NCBI GenBank assembly: GCA_963706605.1 | Contig: OY970165.1 | Location: 2,450,666-2,514,665 of the forward strand | Source of the DNA: VRUE01 sp963706605 | GTDB lineage: Bacteria; Actinomycetota; Thermoleophilia; Solirubrobacterales; 70-9 | Length of the DNA stretch: 64,000 nt | Reading direction: 5' to 3' | In this document: positions 27,376-35,086 of the stretch, in pieces | Layout of the letters: every line of letters starts with the position of its first letter | How positions within the stretch are numbered: the stretch's first letter is position 1 | Notes under the pieces: model-generated | Databases searched by the model: none | What the model saw: the letters and a program-made list of their open reading frames with translations, nothing else | Told to the model about the DNA's origin: nothing | Program-made: the position numbers and the translations under genes

Positions 27376-28434
27376 TTAGGCGAGTGCCTTCACCTCGCGC
27401 CAGGTCAGCATCCGGCTGCTTTTTCGGTCGATCACCTTGAGTCGAATCGCCCGCAGGCCATCGACAACGCCGAGCACTGGAACGTCGTGGAAGATCGGGC
27501 TCTCGTCGTGGGCGCGCTGAAGGTTGTAGTTGGGGATCTTGGCGCTGAGATGGTGGACATGGTGAAGGCCGATGTTGCCAGTGAAGAACTGGAGGATCTT
27601 CGGGAGCTTCAGGTGAGAGCTTCCCCGCAGGGCGGCATCGGCGTAGCTCCACTGATCCGAACTCTCCCAGTAGACGTCCTCGAACTGGTGCTGAACATAA
27701 AACATGAACACGCCCAGCGTCCCGGCGAGGACCGCCGTCGGTATCTGCACGAGCAGCCATGCCTGCAGGCCGACGAACCAGGACACCGTGCCGATCAGCA
27801 GCGCCAGGGCGAGGTTCGTGGCGAGGATGCTGCGGCGCTGGCGCGGTCGCATCTTGTTGGACCAGATGCGCGGCCCGATCATCAGCGACCAGATCGGCCC
27901 GATCCCGAACATCACCACCGGATTGCGGAAGAGGCGGTAACCCAGCCGCGATTTCCAAGGCCGGGAGAGGTACTCCTCGACCGTGAGCGTCGCGACATCT
28001 CCTGTCCCGCGTCGGTCGAGATCGCCGGAGCTGCCGTGGTGGACGGCGTGGTTATGGCGCCAGTTGGCGAACGGCTGGAAGACGAGCAACCCGGCCATCC
28101 TGCCCACCCAGAGGTTCGCTCGCCTGCTCGGCAGGAAGGAGCCGTGGGCGCAGTCGTGAAAGACGATGAACGTCCTCAGCAGGAAGCCCGCTGCCGGAAC
28201 GGCGAGGGCAAAGGTGATCCAGACGGAGATTTCGAGACTGAAGTACATCGCCGTGGAGAGAGCGAGGTAGGGCGCCACCGAGGTGGCCAGATCGAGCAAG
28301 CTGTGGGGCAGCGAGGGTCGCTCGTGACGAGCAACCGCCTCGCGCCAATAGAGGCGATCTGGCGGGTCGGCATCGATCTGCTCGGAGGTCGGTATGGCTG
28401 CCGCGCTCACGACGGGAGACCGTATCCGTCCCAC
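27376..28434 (-). CDS. Membrane fatty acid desaturase
   Basis: A 352-residue di-iron desaturase. The three histidine boxes are HDCAHGSF, HNHAVHHG and HHVHHL, in order and properly spaced among hydrophobic helices (YLALSTAMYFSLEISVWITF). It would insert a double bond in acyl chains using O2 and electrons from ferredoxin or cytochrome b5-like donors. It lies head-to-tail with the broken VOC gene, with only the stop between them. Confidence 0.9.
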   Translation of the reverse strand: MGRIRSPVVSAAAIPTSEQIDADPPDRLYWREAVARHERPSLPHSLLDLATSVAPYLALSTAMYFSLEISVWITFALAVPAAGFLLRTFIVFHDCAHGSFLPSRRANLWVGRMAGLLVFQPFANWRHNHAVHHGSSGDLDRRGTGDVATLTVEEYLSRPWKSRLGYRLFRNPVVMFGIGPIWSLMIGPRIWSNKMRPRQRRSILATNLALALLIGTVSWFVGLQAWLLVQIPTAVLAGTLGVFMFYVQHQFEDVYWESSDQWSYADAALRGSSHLKLPKILQFFTGNIGLHHVHHLSAKIPNYNLQRAHDESPIFHDVPVLGVVDGLRAIRLKVIDRKSSRMLTWREVKALA

Positions 28435-28745
28435 CTAAAGCCCAGTGTCGCGCGAAACGCGAGCCATGCACCTGAGTAGCTCGATCCGCTGGCTCATCAT
28501 CCACTGCTGGCCGAAGGGATCGCGCAGACGACCGGCGCGGTCGCCGTAGAACTGGTCGGCCAGCGGGTGGAGTACCTCCGCTCCAGCCTTGACCGCCCGC
28601 GCCCAGGCAGCGTCCACGTCCTCCCAGTAGGTGGCCATGATCGCGCTGACGACCCCGCCGAGACTGCGGCGAGCGTGCTGGCGCTCCATCCCCTGCCTCC
28701 TCGGTGATCATGACCACCGAGCCGCCGAGTCGGAGGGGTCGCCGC
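28435..28745 (-). pseudogene. VOC/PhnB-like protein fragment, frameshifted
   Basis: The C-terminal half of a PhnB-type VOC protein is readable: RRSLGGVVSAIMATYWEDVD, AWARAVKAGAEVLHPLADQF and RAGRLRDPFGQQWMMSQRIE. Just upstream GGSVVMITEEAG lies in a second frame. The shift is in a GGGG run near 28693. The N-terminal half of the VOC protein is gone and is replaced by the NTF2-like fragment. Confidence 0.75.
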
Positions 28746-28851
28746 CGTGCCACTTGACGTCGGGATCGAGGAACTCGCGGACGGCGCCGAGATCCCCGCG
28801 CAAGGCAGCTTCATAGCCGCGTCGTGCCAACTCCACGTTGGTCTCGCTCAC
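28708..28851 (-). pseudogene. NTF2/SnoaL-like protein, N-terminal fragment fused to VOC remnant
   Basis: A 47-codon frame from GTG 28851. It begins SETNVELARRGYEAALRGDL, then AVREFLDPDVKWHGGDPSDS, which is the typical N-terminus of SnoaL-like proteins. The sequence then passes directly into the VOC coding region and stops out of frame. Two genes have been joined by a deletion near 28735-28745. Confidence 0.75.
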
Positions 28852-28907
28852 CCGGCCATTGTCTCACCCGAGGCCGAGTGGCCCATGTGCAGGGAATTCG
28901 ATGCGAA

Positions 28908-29098
28908 GCGGCGGATGGGATCCGAACCCACGACCTTCTACATGGCAATTTAGGAAGGTCGCCGGCAACCTTTGATCGCCAATCAGCGCGATTTACAGGA
29001 TTTGTGATTGGCGAGATCGGGAATGTTCGACATAAATATGCGCGGATATGCCCCGATATGCAGCGTTTCGGGCACTTCTGGCCAAAAGTGCCCGAACC
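28908..29098 (-). repeat. Composite repeat copy 1: tRNA-3'-end-like block plus near-palindrome
   Basis: The minus strand at 28908-28948 reads like the 3' end of a tRNA: GTCGTGGGTTCGGATCCC with an acceptor-like end. There is no matching 5' half. Further along are GATATGC direct repeats and a 34-base near-palindrome (29065-29098, two mismatches). A second inverted repeat CGCCAATCA...TGATTGGCG lies between. The same layout, with nearly the same length, occurs at 50836-51027. It is probably an attachment-site relic. Confidence 0.6.
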
Positions 29099-29180
29099 AA
29101 GAGAGACGGTTCGATCGGCCCGCAGATCGGAGGAAACCGACTATGGTCGATATCCCAAGACAAACGAGGAGGATGCCGTC

Positions 29181-29468
29181 ATGTATGTACGCGTCGTCAG
29201 GTTCACCGGCGTTTCTGCCGAGCGGATGCAGGAGCTCCTTACCCGTATCGAGGAGTCCGACGGGCCACCCCCCGGCGTGCCTGCCAAGGGCCTCAAGATC
29301 TTGTTCGATGGCTCACAGGACACGGCAGTGGTCCTTCAGTACTTCGAGAGCGCGGAGGACATGGAGGCGGGGGCTCAAGTGTTCAGTGCGATGGATCCCT
29401 CAGAGACGCCCGGCACCCGAGCGTCGGTGGACATGTGCGAGGTGAAGCTCGAGCGAACGCTCGACTGA
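29181..29468 (+). CDS. ABM-like small protein
   Basis: A 95-residue protein starting at ATG 29181 after GAGGAGG. The pattern YVRVVRFTGVSAERMQELLT, then ILFDGSQDTAVVLQYFESAE and VDMCEVKLERTL suits the dimeric alpha/beta ABM (antibiotic biosynthesis monooxygenase) fold. The substrate is unknown. It lies between the tRNA-like repeat and the first two-component operon. Confidence 0.75.
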   Translation: MYVRVVRFTGVSAERMQELLTRIEESDGPPPGVPAKGLKILFDGSQDTAVVLQYFESAEDMEAGAQVFSAMDPSETPGTRASVDMCEVKLERTLD

Positions 29469-29609
29469 ATCGTTTCGCGACTTCCGAGCACCTCCGACCA
29501 GAAGTATCCGAATCGCCATGACCGGGTCGAATCGAGGTCGAGTTGGAGGAACAGGCGACCCGAAGCGGCTTCGCCTTTCAGGACATCATCCCCGGGCTAG
29601 CATCGCCGT

Positions 29610-30284
29610 ATGGAGATCCTGGTGGTTGAGGACGAGCCCGCAATCGCCGACTTCCTCGGGCGGGGCCTTGAGGCGGAGGGTTACGACGTAATCACGGCCA
29701 GCGATGGGATCGAGGGTGAGCGGCTGGCTCTCGGTGGCCACGTTGACATCGTCATCCTCGATCGGATGCTGCCGGGACGCGACGGGATCGAGATGCTGGC
29801 CGCGATCAGACGGGTCAAGCCAACCTTGCCTGTGATCATGCTGACTGCCAAGGGTGAGATCGCAGATCGCGTCGAAGGCCTCGATATGGGCGCGACTGAC
29901 TACATAACCAAGCCCTTCGCCTTCGAGGAGCTTCTGGCGCGGATAAGGGCTCGCCTCCAACGGCCTGATACCCAGGACGCAACCGTGCTGGAGGCTGAGG
30001 GGTTGCGATTCGACCTGCTGGCGCGCCGGGTCGCGCGCGGCAGTCTCTCGGTCAACCTTCCCGAGCGTGAGGCCGCACTGCTCGCTTACCTGATGCGACG
30101 CCCGGGCCATGTCTGTACACACCGCGAGATCCTCGCCTCGGTCTGGGGCTACGACCACGATCCCGGCACCAACATCGTTCAGGTCTACATCGGCTACCTG
30201 CGCAAGCGCCTCGCCCTGCCCGACTCCCCTGCCCCGATCGAGACGGTCCGCTCGGCCGGCTATCGACTGAGAGAAAATAAATGA
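29610..30284 (+). CDS. OmpR-family response regulator
   Basis: A 224-residue regulator with a receiver domain (ILVVEDEPAIADFLGRGL, phospho-Asp in VILDRMLPG, the Thr in MLTAKG, Lys in ITKPFAFEEL). A winged-helix DNA-binding domain (VNLPEREAALLAYLMRRPG ... ETVRSAGYRL) follows. The start ATG has no ribosome site; TAGCAT six bases upstream could be a -10 box of a leaderless mRNA. It overlaps the kinase gene by four bases and may control the redox locus downstream. Confidence 0.93.
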   Translation: MEILVVEDEPAIADFLGRGLEAEGYDVITASDGIEGERLALGGHVDIVILDRMLPGRDGIEMLAAIRRVKPTLPVIMLTAKGEIADRVEGLDMGATDYITKPFAFEELLARIRARLQRPDTQDATVLEAEGLRFDLLARRVARGSLSVNLPEREAALLAYLMRRPGHVCTHREILASVWGYDHDPGTNIVQVYIGYLRKRLALPDSPAPIETVRSAGYRLRENK

Positions 30285-31417
30285 GAAGCGTCTGGGCAGG
30301 GCTGGGGCTGCGGGGGAGGCTGGCGTTCTCCATCGGCACGATCGTCGTGGTCGCGTTTGCAGTCGTCTTTGCAGCGGTACGGGCTCAGATGTCCCACGAG
30401 TCGAGCGTGATCAAGCGTGAGGAGGCGCGGGAGACGAGCGCTCCCGGCGTGACCGAGCCGGGAGAGGGCTCGGCGATCTCGCCGATCGAAGATGCTCAGT
30501 CGGACGCCGAAAAGACCTTTCTCGCGGTCGGTGGAGCGACGCTGCTCGCGGCACTTCTCGCCGGCTATCTACTCGCTGCGCGCACCGCCTCCCCCCTGCG
30601 CCGCTTCGCCGCCACCGCCGCTGAGGTCGATGCCGGCGACCTCTCCCCTCGACTGAAATCCAACCCGGCTTCTGCGGCAGAGCTGCGAACCCTCGCCGAA
30701 GCGTTCAACCACATGCTCGACCGCCTCGACGACGCCTTCTCACGCCAGCGGCAGTTCGTTTCCGACGCCTCCCACGAGCTGCGCACCCCACTGACCGCGA
30801 TTCGCGGTCAGCTCGAAGTCCTGACCCGCAGCGCCAACCCAGCCCCGGCAGAGCTTCAGCGGGTCGAGAGCATGATGCTGACCGAGATGGCGAGGATCGA
30901 ACGGCTGGTGGACGATCTGCTTACCCTCGCACGACTCGACGAGGAAGCGCCGCTGCGACGCGAAGGGATCTTGCTCGCGCCCTACCTGCGGCGCCTCGCC
31001 GAAGAGGAAACGCTGGGCGACGTCACAGTCGGCGAGCTTCAACGCGGCACTCTTCACGCCGATCCTGACCGGCTGACCCAGGTCATCCGCAATCTGCTCG
31101 TCAACGCCCGCCGCCACGCCGGGCCGACGGGGTGGGTCGCAATCTCCGCCGAGGCGCGCGGCGCGCGACTGACGATCCGCGTCGATGACGACGGCCCTGG
31201 GATCTCCCCAGCGGACCGGGAGCGGGTCTTCGGGCGCTTCCACCGCAGCGAGGCCTCTCGTGCCCGAGACAGCGGTGGCAGTGGCCTCGGCCTGGCGATC
31301 GCCCGCTCGATCGTCGAGCTCCACGGCGGCCGGATCTGGGTTGAGAGCTCCCCCCGGGGAGGAGCCCGGATCGTTTTCGAGCTGGACGGGTTCGAGCCTC
31401 AGCTCGGAACGGCGTAG
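30281..31417 (+). CDS. Sensor histidine kinase
   Basis: A 378-residue kinase. It has helix 1 (RLAFSIGTIVVVAFAVVFAA), a short outside loop of about 60 residues and helix 2 (VGGATLLAALLAGYLLAA). A HAMP linker, HisKA (FVSDASHELRTPLTAIRGQL) and HATPase (NLLVNARRHA, DDDGPGIS, GSGLGLAI) follow. The outside loop is too small for a large ligand domain, so it may sense membrane state. It pairs with the OmpR regulator; its 3' end overlaps the convergent DoxX-Rieske gene. Confidence 0.93.
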   Translation: MRSVWAGLGLRGRLAFSIGTIVVVAFAVVFAAVRAQMSHESSVIKREEARETSAPGVTEPGEGSAISPIEDAQSDAEKTFLAVGGATLLAALLAGYLLAARTASPLRRFAATAAEVDAGDLSPRLKSNPASAAELRTLAEAFNHMLDRLDDAFSRQRQFVSDASHELRTPLTAIRGQLEVLTRSANPAPAELQRVESMMLTEMARIERLVDDLLTLARLDEEAPLRREGILLAPYLRRLAEEETLGDVTVGELQRGTLHADPDRLTQVIRNLLVNARRHAGPTGWVAISAEARGARLTIRVDDDGPGISPADRERVFGRFHRSEASRARDSGGSGLGLAIARSIVELHGGRIWVESSPRGGARIVFELDGFEPQLGTA

Positions 31418-32517
31418 ATCTGCCCGCCCGCCTCCAGCACTTTCTTCGGTGCCAGGCCGCTGGGCGGCGGACCGGCGATCACTTCACCCGTTTCGGCGCT
31501 GTACTCGCCGCCGTGGCAGGGGCAGATAATGACGCCGCCTTCGTAGCCGACCGTGCAGCCGGCATGGGTGCAGACGGCGCTGAAGGCCTTGAGGCTGCCG
31601 TCTGATTCGCGAATCAGGATGTCGGGAGAGCCGTCGGCGGGGTCGCTGTAAGTCGCAGCCTGTCCCCTGGGAAGACGACTTGCGGGGCCGAGCTTGACGG
31701 CGCCGCTGGGGACCGAGGAGGAGCCCCCTGCCGGGCTGGATCCTCCGGCGCTGCCGCCGCTCCCCGTGCCACTCTTCGGGGAGCCGCCGGCACCCGACCC
31801 CCCGGAGCCCGCAGTCAGCGCTCGCGGCCCCGAATAGCTCCCCTTTGCCAGGGCCGAGATGCCGGCGATCGCCAGCGCCATCCCGGCGAACTCCACCAGC
31901 AGCACGCGGCGGGTCGAGGCGGCGCTGACCTCTCCCCCTCCCCCAGCCTCCTCCGGTCGCAGGCGGGTGCGCCTCACCATCGCCGCCGAGGGGCGCTTGG
32001 CGACGTTGTCGAGGGCGGGCTGGCCGGTCGCTCCGGCGAGCACGAACGGCAGCCAGGCAAACGTAAAGACGAGGTCGGGGCCGAGGAAGTAGGGCGTCGT
32101 GTGCCAGCTCGCCGTCAAGAAGAGCAGGAAGTTGAGGCCCATGCCGCAGGCGGCGGCGATCCGCGTGAACAGCCCCGCGGTGACCAGGAGGCCGATCAGG
32201 ATCTCGGCGATCGCGACCCCGACCCCCGCCAGCCTGGGGTGGGGCAGGGCGAAGGCCCGCAGGACAAAGCCGCCCGGGGTCCCGGCGGCAAAGCCATGCA
32301 GCTGGGTGCCGATGTAGGTCGGCACCCCGGGGTGCAGGAAGCCCGGGTCGCTCAGCTTCTGGATGCCGGCGTAGACGAAGGTGACGCCGAGGAACAGGCG
32401 CAGGGGGAACAACGCCAGGGCGGGCGATAGGGCCGGCGCGGGGCGCGCCGGCGCGCGTCGGCGCGATCGCGGCGGTGGCGCCGGATCGAAGTCCGGACTG
32501 TCGACGTCCTCATACAT
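31399..32517 (-). CDS. DoxX membrane domain fused to a Rieske iron-sulfur domain
   Basis: A 372-residue fusion. The N-terminal 160 residues form a DoxX-type four-helix membrane domain (PLRLFLGVTFVYAGIQKLSD; AEILIGLLVTAGLFTRIAAA). A further helix (VLLVEFAGMALAIAGISAL) and a Gly/Ser linker lead to a Rieske domain (about 275-372). It has both cluster loops, CTHAGC and CPCHGG, and its closing GPPPSGLAPKKVLEAG. The Rieske part would face outside and carry single electrons, probably for the membrane redox genes that follow. A -32.57 kb operator candidate lies upstream. Confidence 0.9.
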   Translation of the reverse strand: MYEDVDSPDFDPAPPPRSRRRAPARPAPALSPALALFPLRLFLGVTFVYAGIQKLSDPGFLHPGVPTYIGTQLHGFAAGTPGGFVLRAFALPHPRLAGVGVAIAEILIGLLVTAGLFTRIAAACGMGLNFLLFLTASWHTTPYFLGPDLVFTFAWLPFVLAGATGQPALDNVAKRPSAAMVRRTRLRPEEAGGGGEVSAASTRRVLLVEFAGMALAIAGISALAKGSYSGPRALTAGSGGSGAGGSPKSGTGSGGSAGGSSPAGGSSSVPSGAVKLGPASRLPRGQAATYSDPADGSPDILIRESDGSLKAFSAVCTHAGCTVGYEGGVIICPCHGGEYSAETGEVIAGPPPSGLAPKKVLEAGGQIYAVPS

Positions 32518-32564
32518 CGGCCACCACAGTCGAGCCGACGGCTAAACGCCTGCTCAGGAGAGGA

Positions 32565-32578
32565 TGAGAGACCTCTCA
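32565..32578. promoter_or_regulatory. Shared inverted-repeat operator candidate, site 1
   Basis: TGAGAGACCTCTCA is a perfect 6+2+6 inverted repeat between the divergent DoxX-Rieske gene and the 32603 membrane gene. It fits TNAGA-N4-TCTNA, which recurs at 35007, 37410, 41002 and 48128. Function is inferred. Confidence 0.5.
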
Positions 32579-32602
32579 CCCAAGCGTTAGCCGGCCGTAA
32601 GC

Positions 32603-33262
32603 GTGCCTCGCGAGCATCGGCCGGCGATGCGCCCCACCGAGACCCTCGCCGACCCGACCCGAGCCGAGCGCCGAGCGCAGCCGCGCCGCGACGGCGTCGC
32701 CGGCAACGCCCGCCTCACCGGCGGCGCCGCGGCGATGCTGCTTGTGCTGCTGGCCCTCGAGGGGGCGACGATCCCGCTGATCGGCAGCCTGCGCGGTCCG
32801 CACATCTTCATCGGCATGCTGCTGATCCCGCCGGTCCTGCTGAAGCTCGGCAGCACCGGCTACCGGTTCCTCCGCTACTACACCCGCAATCCCCCCTACC
32901 TCCGCAAGGGGCCGCCGCACCTGCTGATGCGCCTGCTCGCCCCGGGCGTCGTCATCGCCAGCCTAGCGCTGTTCGCGACCGGGGTTCTGCTGCTGATCGA
33001 CGGCCCGGGCAGCGGCTCCCTCAAGTTCCTGCACAAGGCGAGCTTCATCCTCTGGTTCGCGCTGATGACCGTCCATGTCCTCGGTCACATTCTCGAGGTC
33101 CCGGCGCTCGCGGTCCCCGACTGGCGCAGCAAGGGCAGGCGCGAGGCTCAGCTTGCCGGATCCGGCCTGCGGCTGGCGTTGCTGGGAATGTCGCTCCTGA
33201 CCGGGCTCGCCCTGGCCCTCGCGACCTACCATCTGGCCGGTTCCTGGCTCTCCGGCCACTGA
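32603..33262 (+). CDS. Four-to-five-helix heme-type membrane protein (cytochrome b561/DUF4405-like)
   Basis: A 219-residue membrane protein. Histidines lie within helices: RGPHIFIGMLLIPPVLLK, KFLHKASFILWFALMTVHVL and GHILEVPALAVP. This is the pattern of b-type heme proteins that pass electrons across the membrane. The start is uncertain (GTG 32603 or ATG 32627); neither has a clear ribosome site. It is followed eight bases later by the broken ApbE gene, so it likely belonged to one redox operon with it. Confidence 0.75.
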   Translation: MPREHRPAMRPTETLADPTRAERRAQPRRDGVAGNARLTGGAAAMLLVLLALEGATIPLIGSLRGPHIFIGMLLIPPVLLKLGSTGYRFLRYYTRNPPYLRKGPPHLLMRLLAPGVVIASLALFATGVLLLIDGPGSGSLKFLHKASFILWFALMTVHVLGHILEVPALAVPDWRSKGRREAQLAGSGLRLALLGMSLLTGLALALATYHLAGSWLSGH

Positions 33263-33269
33263 GCAGCCA

Positions 33270-34054
33270 GTGGGCGAGCACGACGTCAGCTTCGATGCGA
33301 TGGGCTCCCATCTGCGGCTGCTGATCGGGGAGCCCGGGCCCGGGACGGCCCCGGCTCCGGAGGCGGCGGCGCGGGCGCGGCGGTTCGTCGCCGAGTTCGA
33401 CGGGGCGCTGTCCCGCTTCAAACCCAACAGCGAGCTGTGTGCGCTGAACGAGGACCCGAAAGAAGTCGTTCCCGCCTCTGAGCTGCTGCGCGGCGCGGTC
33501 AAGGCCGGCCTGGCGGCGGCGGAGCGCAGTGGCGGCCTGGTCGACCCGACCCTGGTCGGGGAGATCGAGTCCGCCGGCTACGTCGCCTCGCGCGCCCGGG
33601 TACCAGGCGCGCCGCTTAGCGCCGCCCTCGCCCAGGCCCCTCCTCGCCACCCGGCACGGCCCAGCCAGGACGCGCGCTGGCGCCGGTTCGAGGTCGACGA
33701 CACAGCGGGGACGATCGCTCGCCCTCCGGCCTCGGCGTGCGGATCTGGCGCAACGCCGACGGGCGCTACGCGCACCACCTGCTCGACCCCTCCACCGGAG
33801 AGCCGGCCTGGACCGGCCTGATCGGTGTTACCGCCCTCGGCGAGACCGCTGTGGAGGCGGAGACCCTCGCCAAGGCGGCGCTGCTTTCAGGAGCCGCGGG
33901 CGGTCGGGCGATCCTCGCCGAGCGCGGTGGGCTGCTCGTCCATGACAGCGGCCGGATCGAGACGGTCGGCCCGCTCAGCGCCCGGCGCGTACCGGCGATC
34001 GGGTCTCGGCCACGGGCCTCGGCGTCCCTGGCCGCTCGCCGTATCCGCGGCTGA
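33270..34054 (+). pseudogene. apbE: ApbE (FAD:protein FMN transferase), deleted and frameshifted copy
   Basis: The N-terminal half reads FDAMGSHLRLLIGEPGPGTA ... EFDGALSRFKPNSELCALNE ... GLVDPTLVGEIESAGYVASR, close to the intact ApbE at 45069. After TIARPP the text jumps in another frame to VRIWRNADGRYAHHLLDPST. Compared with the intact copy, 223 bases are missing between two CCTCCGG/CCTCAGG repeats, including the DTGGAGKG active-site segment. The protein cannot be functional. It overlaps the reverse-strand ferric-reductase-like gene. Confidence 0.85.
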
Positions 34055-34586
34055 GCCTGCCCAGCAGCAGGGTCAGGGCGGGAATGGCGGAGACGGCCAG
34101 GGCAATCAGGAACCAAGGCTGCCCGGCGTCGGTGCCGGAGCCGAGCGAGTGGGCTATGCCCAGAATCCAGAAGATGGCGGTGAAGCGATGCAGGGCCCGC
34201 CAGCGCGATTGGCCGACCCATCCCCGGGCGTAGTAGGAGAGACCGAGGGCCGCCAACGCCCAGCCGGCGGCGACCCCGAGACCGGTCCAGAAGGGCCGGT
34301 ATCCACCGGTGAACGGGACCGAGATGTCGAGAATCGTCGGGTGGAGGAAGTGGTCGCCTAGCAGGGCTACCCCGTGGACCGCGATCGCGACGAGGGTTGC
34401 CAGAGAGAGCGCCTCGTGCAATGCCCTGGCATCGCTGCGGAGCCCTTTGCCGGAACCGCCCTGGCCAGAGATCAGCAGCCCGGCGCCAACCGAGGCGCTG
34501 GAGAGGACCAGCGCCGCTACCCCTGCGGCGCGGCTGGTGATCCAGAAGATGTGCGGCCCGACAGAGGCCGCGCCGACCGCGATCAT
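33975..34586 (-). CDS. Ferric-reductase-like transmembrane protein, copy 1
   Basis: A 203-residue six-helix protein with conserved helix histidines (ALHEALSLATLVAIAVHGVA; LHRFTAIFWILGIAHSLGSG). These would bind two b-hemes, as in the ferric reductase-like domain. There is no attached FAD/NAD domain. It is a clear relative of the protein at 46043 (same WITSRAAGVAALVLSSASVG front). It overlaps the next gene upstream by four bases. Confidence 0.85.
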   Translation of the reverse strand: MIAVGAASVGPHIFWITSRAAGVAALVLSSASVGAGLLISGQGGSGKGLRSDARALHEALSLATLVAIAVHGVALLGDHFLHPTILDISVPFTGGYRPFWTGLGVAAGWALAALGLSYYARGWVGQSRWRALHRFTAIFWILGIAHSLGSGTDAGQPWFLIALAVSAIPALTLLLGRLSRGYGERPGTPRPVAETRSPVRAGR

Positions 34587-34972
34587 GACGCCGACGTGAC
34601 GACCGGTTCCGGTTCAGGCGCCGATTCTGCTTCAGGAGCTGGCTCTTCGACTTCGGGCGCAGGTTCGGATTCGGCCTGGGCCACCGCGCTTTCCTCTTCA
34701 AGCTCCGTCGGCCGGACGGGCGTGCTTGCGGCCTGTCCGTTTCGGTGCCCGGAAGCGAGCGGCTTGCGGGTGCTGTGGACGCGCCTGAGCGCCGGGTCGT
34801 TGCCGGTGACGAGCTGGCCGAAGACGATCGTCCAGGCAATGGCGAAAAGGGCCAGCGATCCCCGGATCGTGCGACGCCGGATCGCGGAGACCCGGCGTCG
34901 CTTCGAGCGGATCTTGGCGCGGGCAAGGCCCTTGGCCTCGAGGCGGTGGAGGTCATCCATCAACGGCATCAT
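34583..34972 (-). CDS. Single-span anchored protein ending in a PVVTSAS motif
   Basis: A 129-residue protein. A basic inner segment (AKIRSKRRRVSAIRRRTIRG) leads to one membrane helix (LALFAIAWTIVFGQLVTG). An acidic, Pro-rich outside tail ends in EPVVTSAS at the last residue. That ending resembles the core of ApbE flavinylation sites (S/T-x-A-S/T). It is coupled to the ferric-reductase-like gene, so it may be the flavin-carrying partner of that membrane heme protein. The idea is inferred. Confidence 0.7.
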   Translation of the reverse strand: MMPLMDDLHRLEAKGLARAKIRSKRRRVSAIRRRTIRGSLALFAIAWTIVFGQLVTGNDPALRRVHSTRKPLASGHRNGQAASTPVRPTELEEESAVAQAESEPAPEVEEPAPEAESAPEPEPVVTSAS

Positions 34973-35006
34973 TGGCTCGGTTCCCTAAGCGGAGGCGAAA
35001 TCCGCC

Positions 35007-35020
35007 TTAGAAAGCTCTTA
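35007..35020. promoter_or_regulatory. Shared inverted-repeat operator candidate, site 2
   Basis: TTAGAAAGCTCTTA lies between the divergent 34972 and 35087 genes. It fits TNAGA-N4-TCTNA. Its reverse complement matches the 48128 site at 12 of 14 positions; just past both, the pattern runs on as AGG. Confidence 0.5.
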
Positions 35021-35086
35021 GCTCTGGTGAGAATTCTCTTCGTTGACTTTTAACCGCTGTTCACCGGCCCCGCAGATCCTCGCCGG

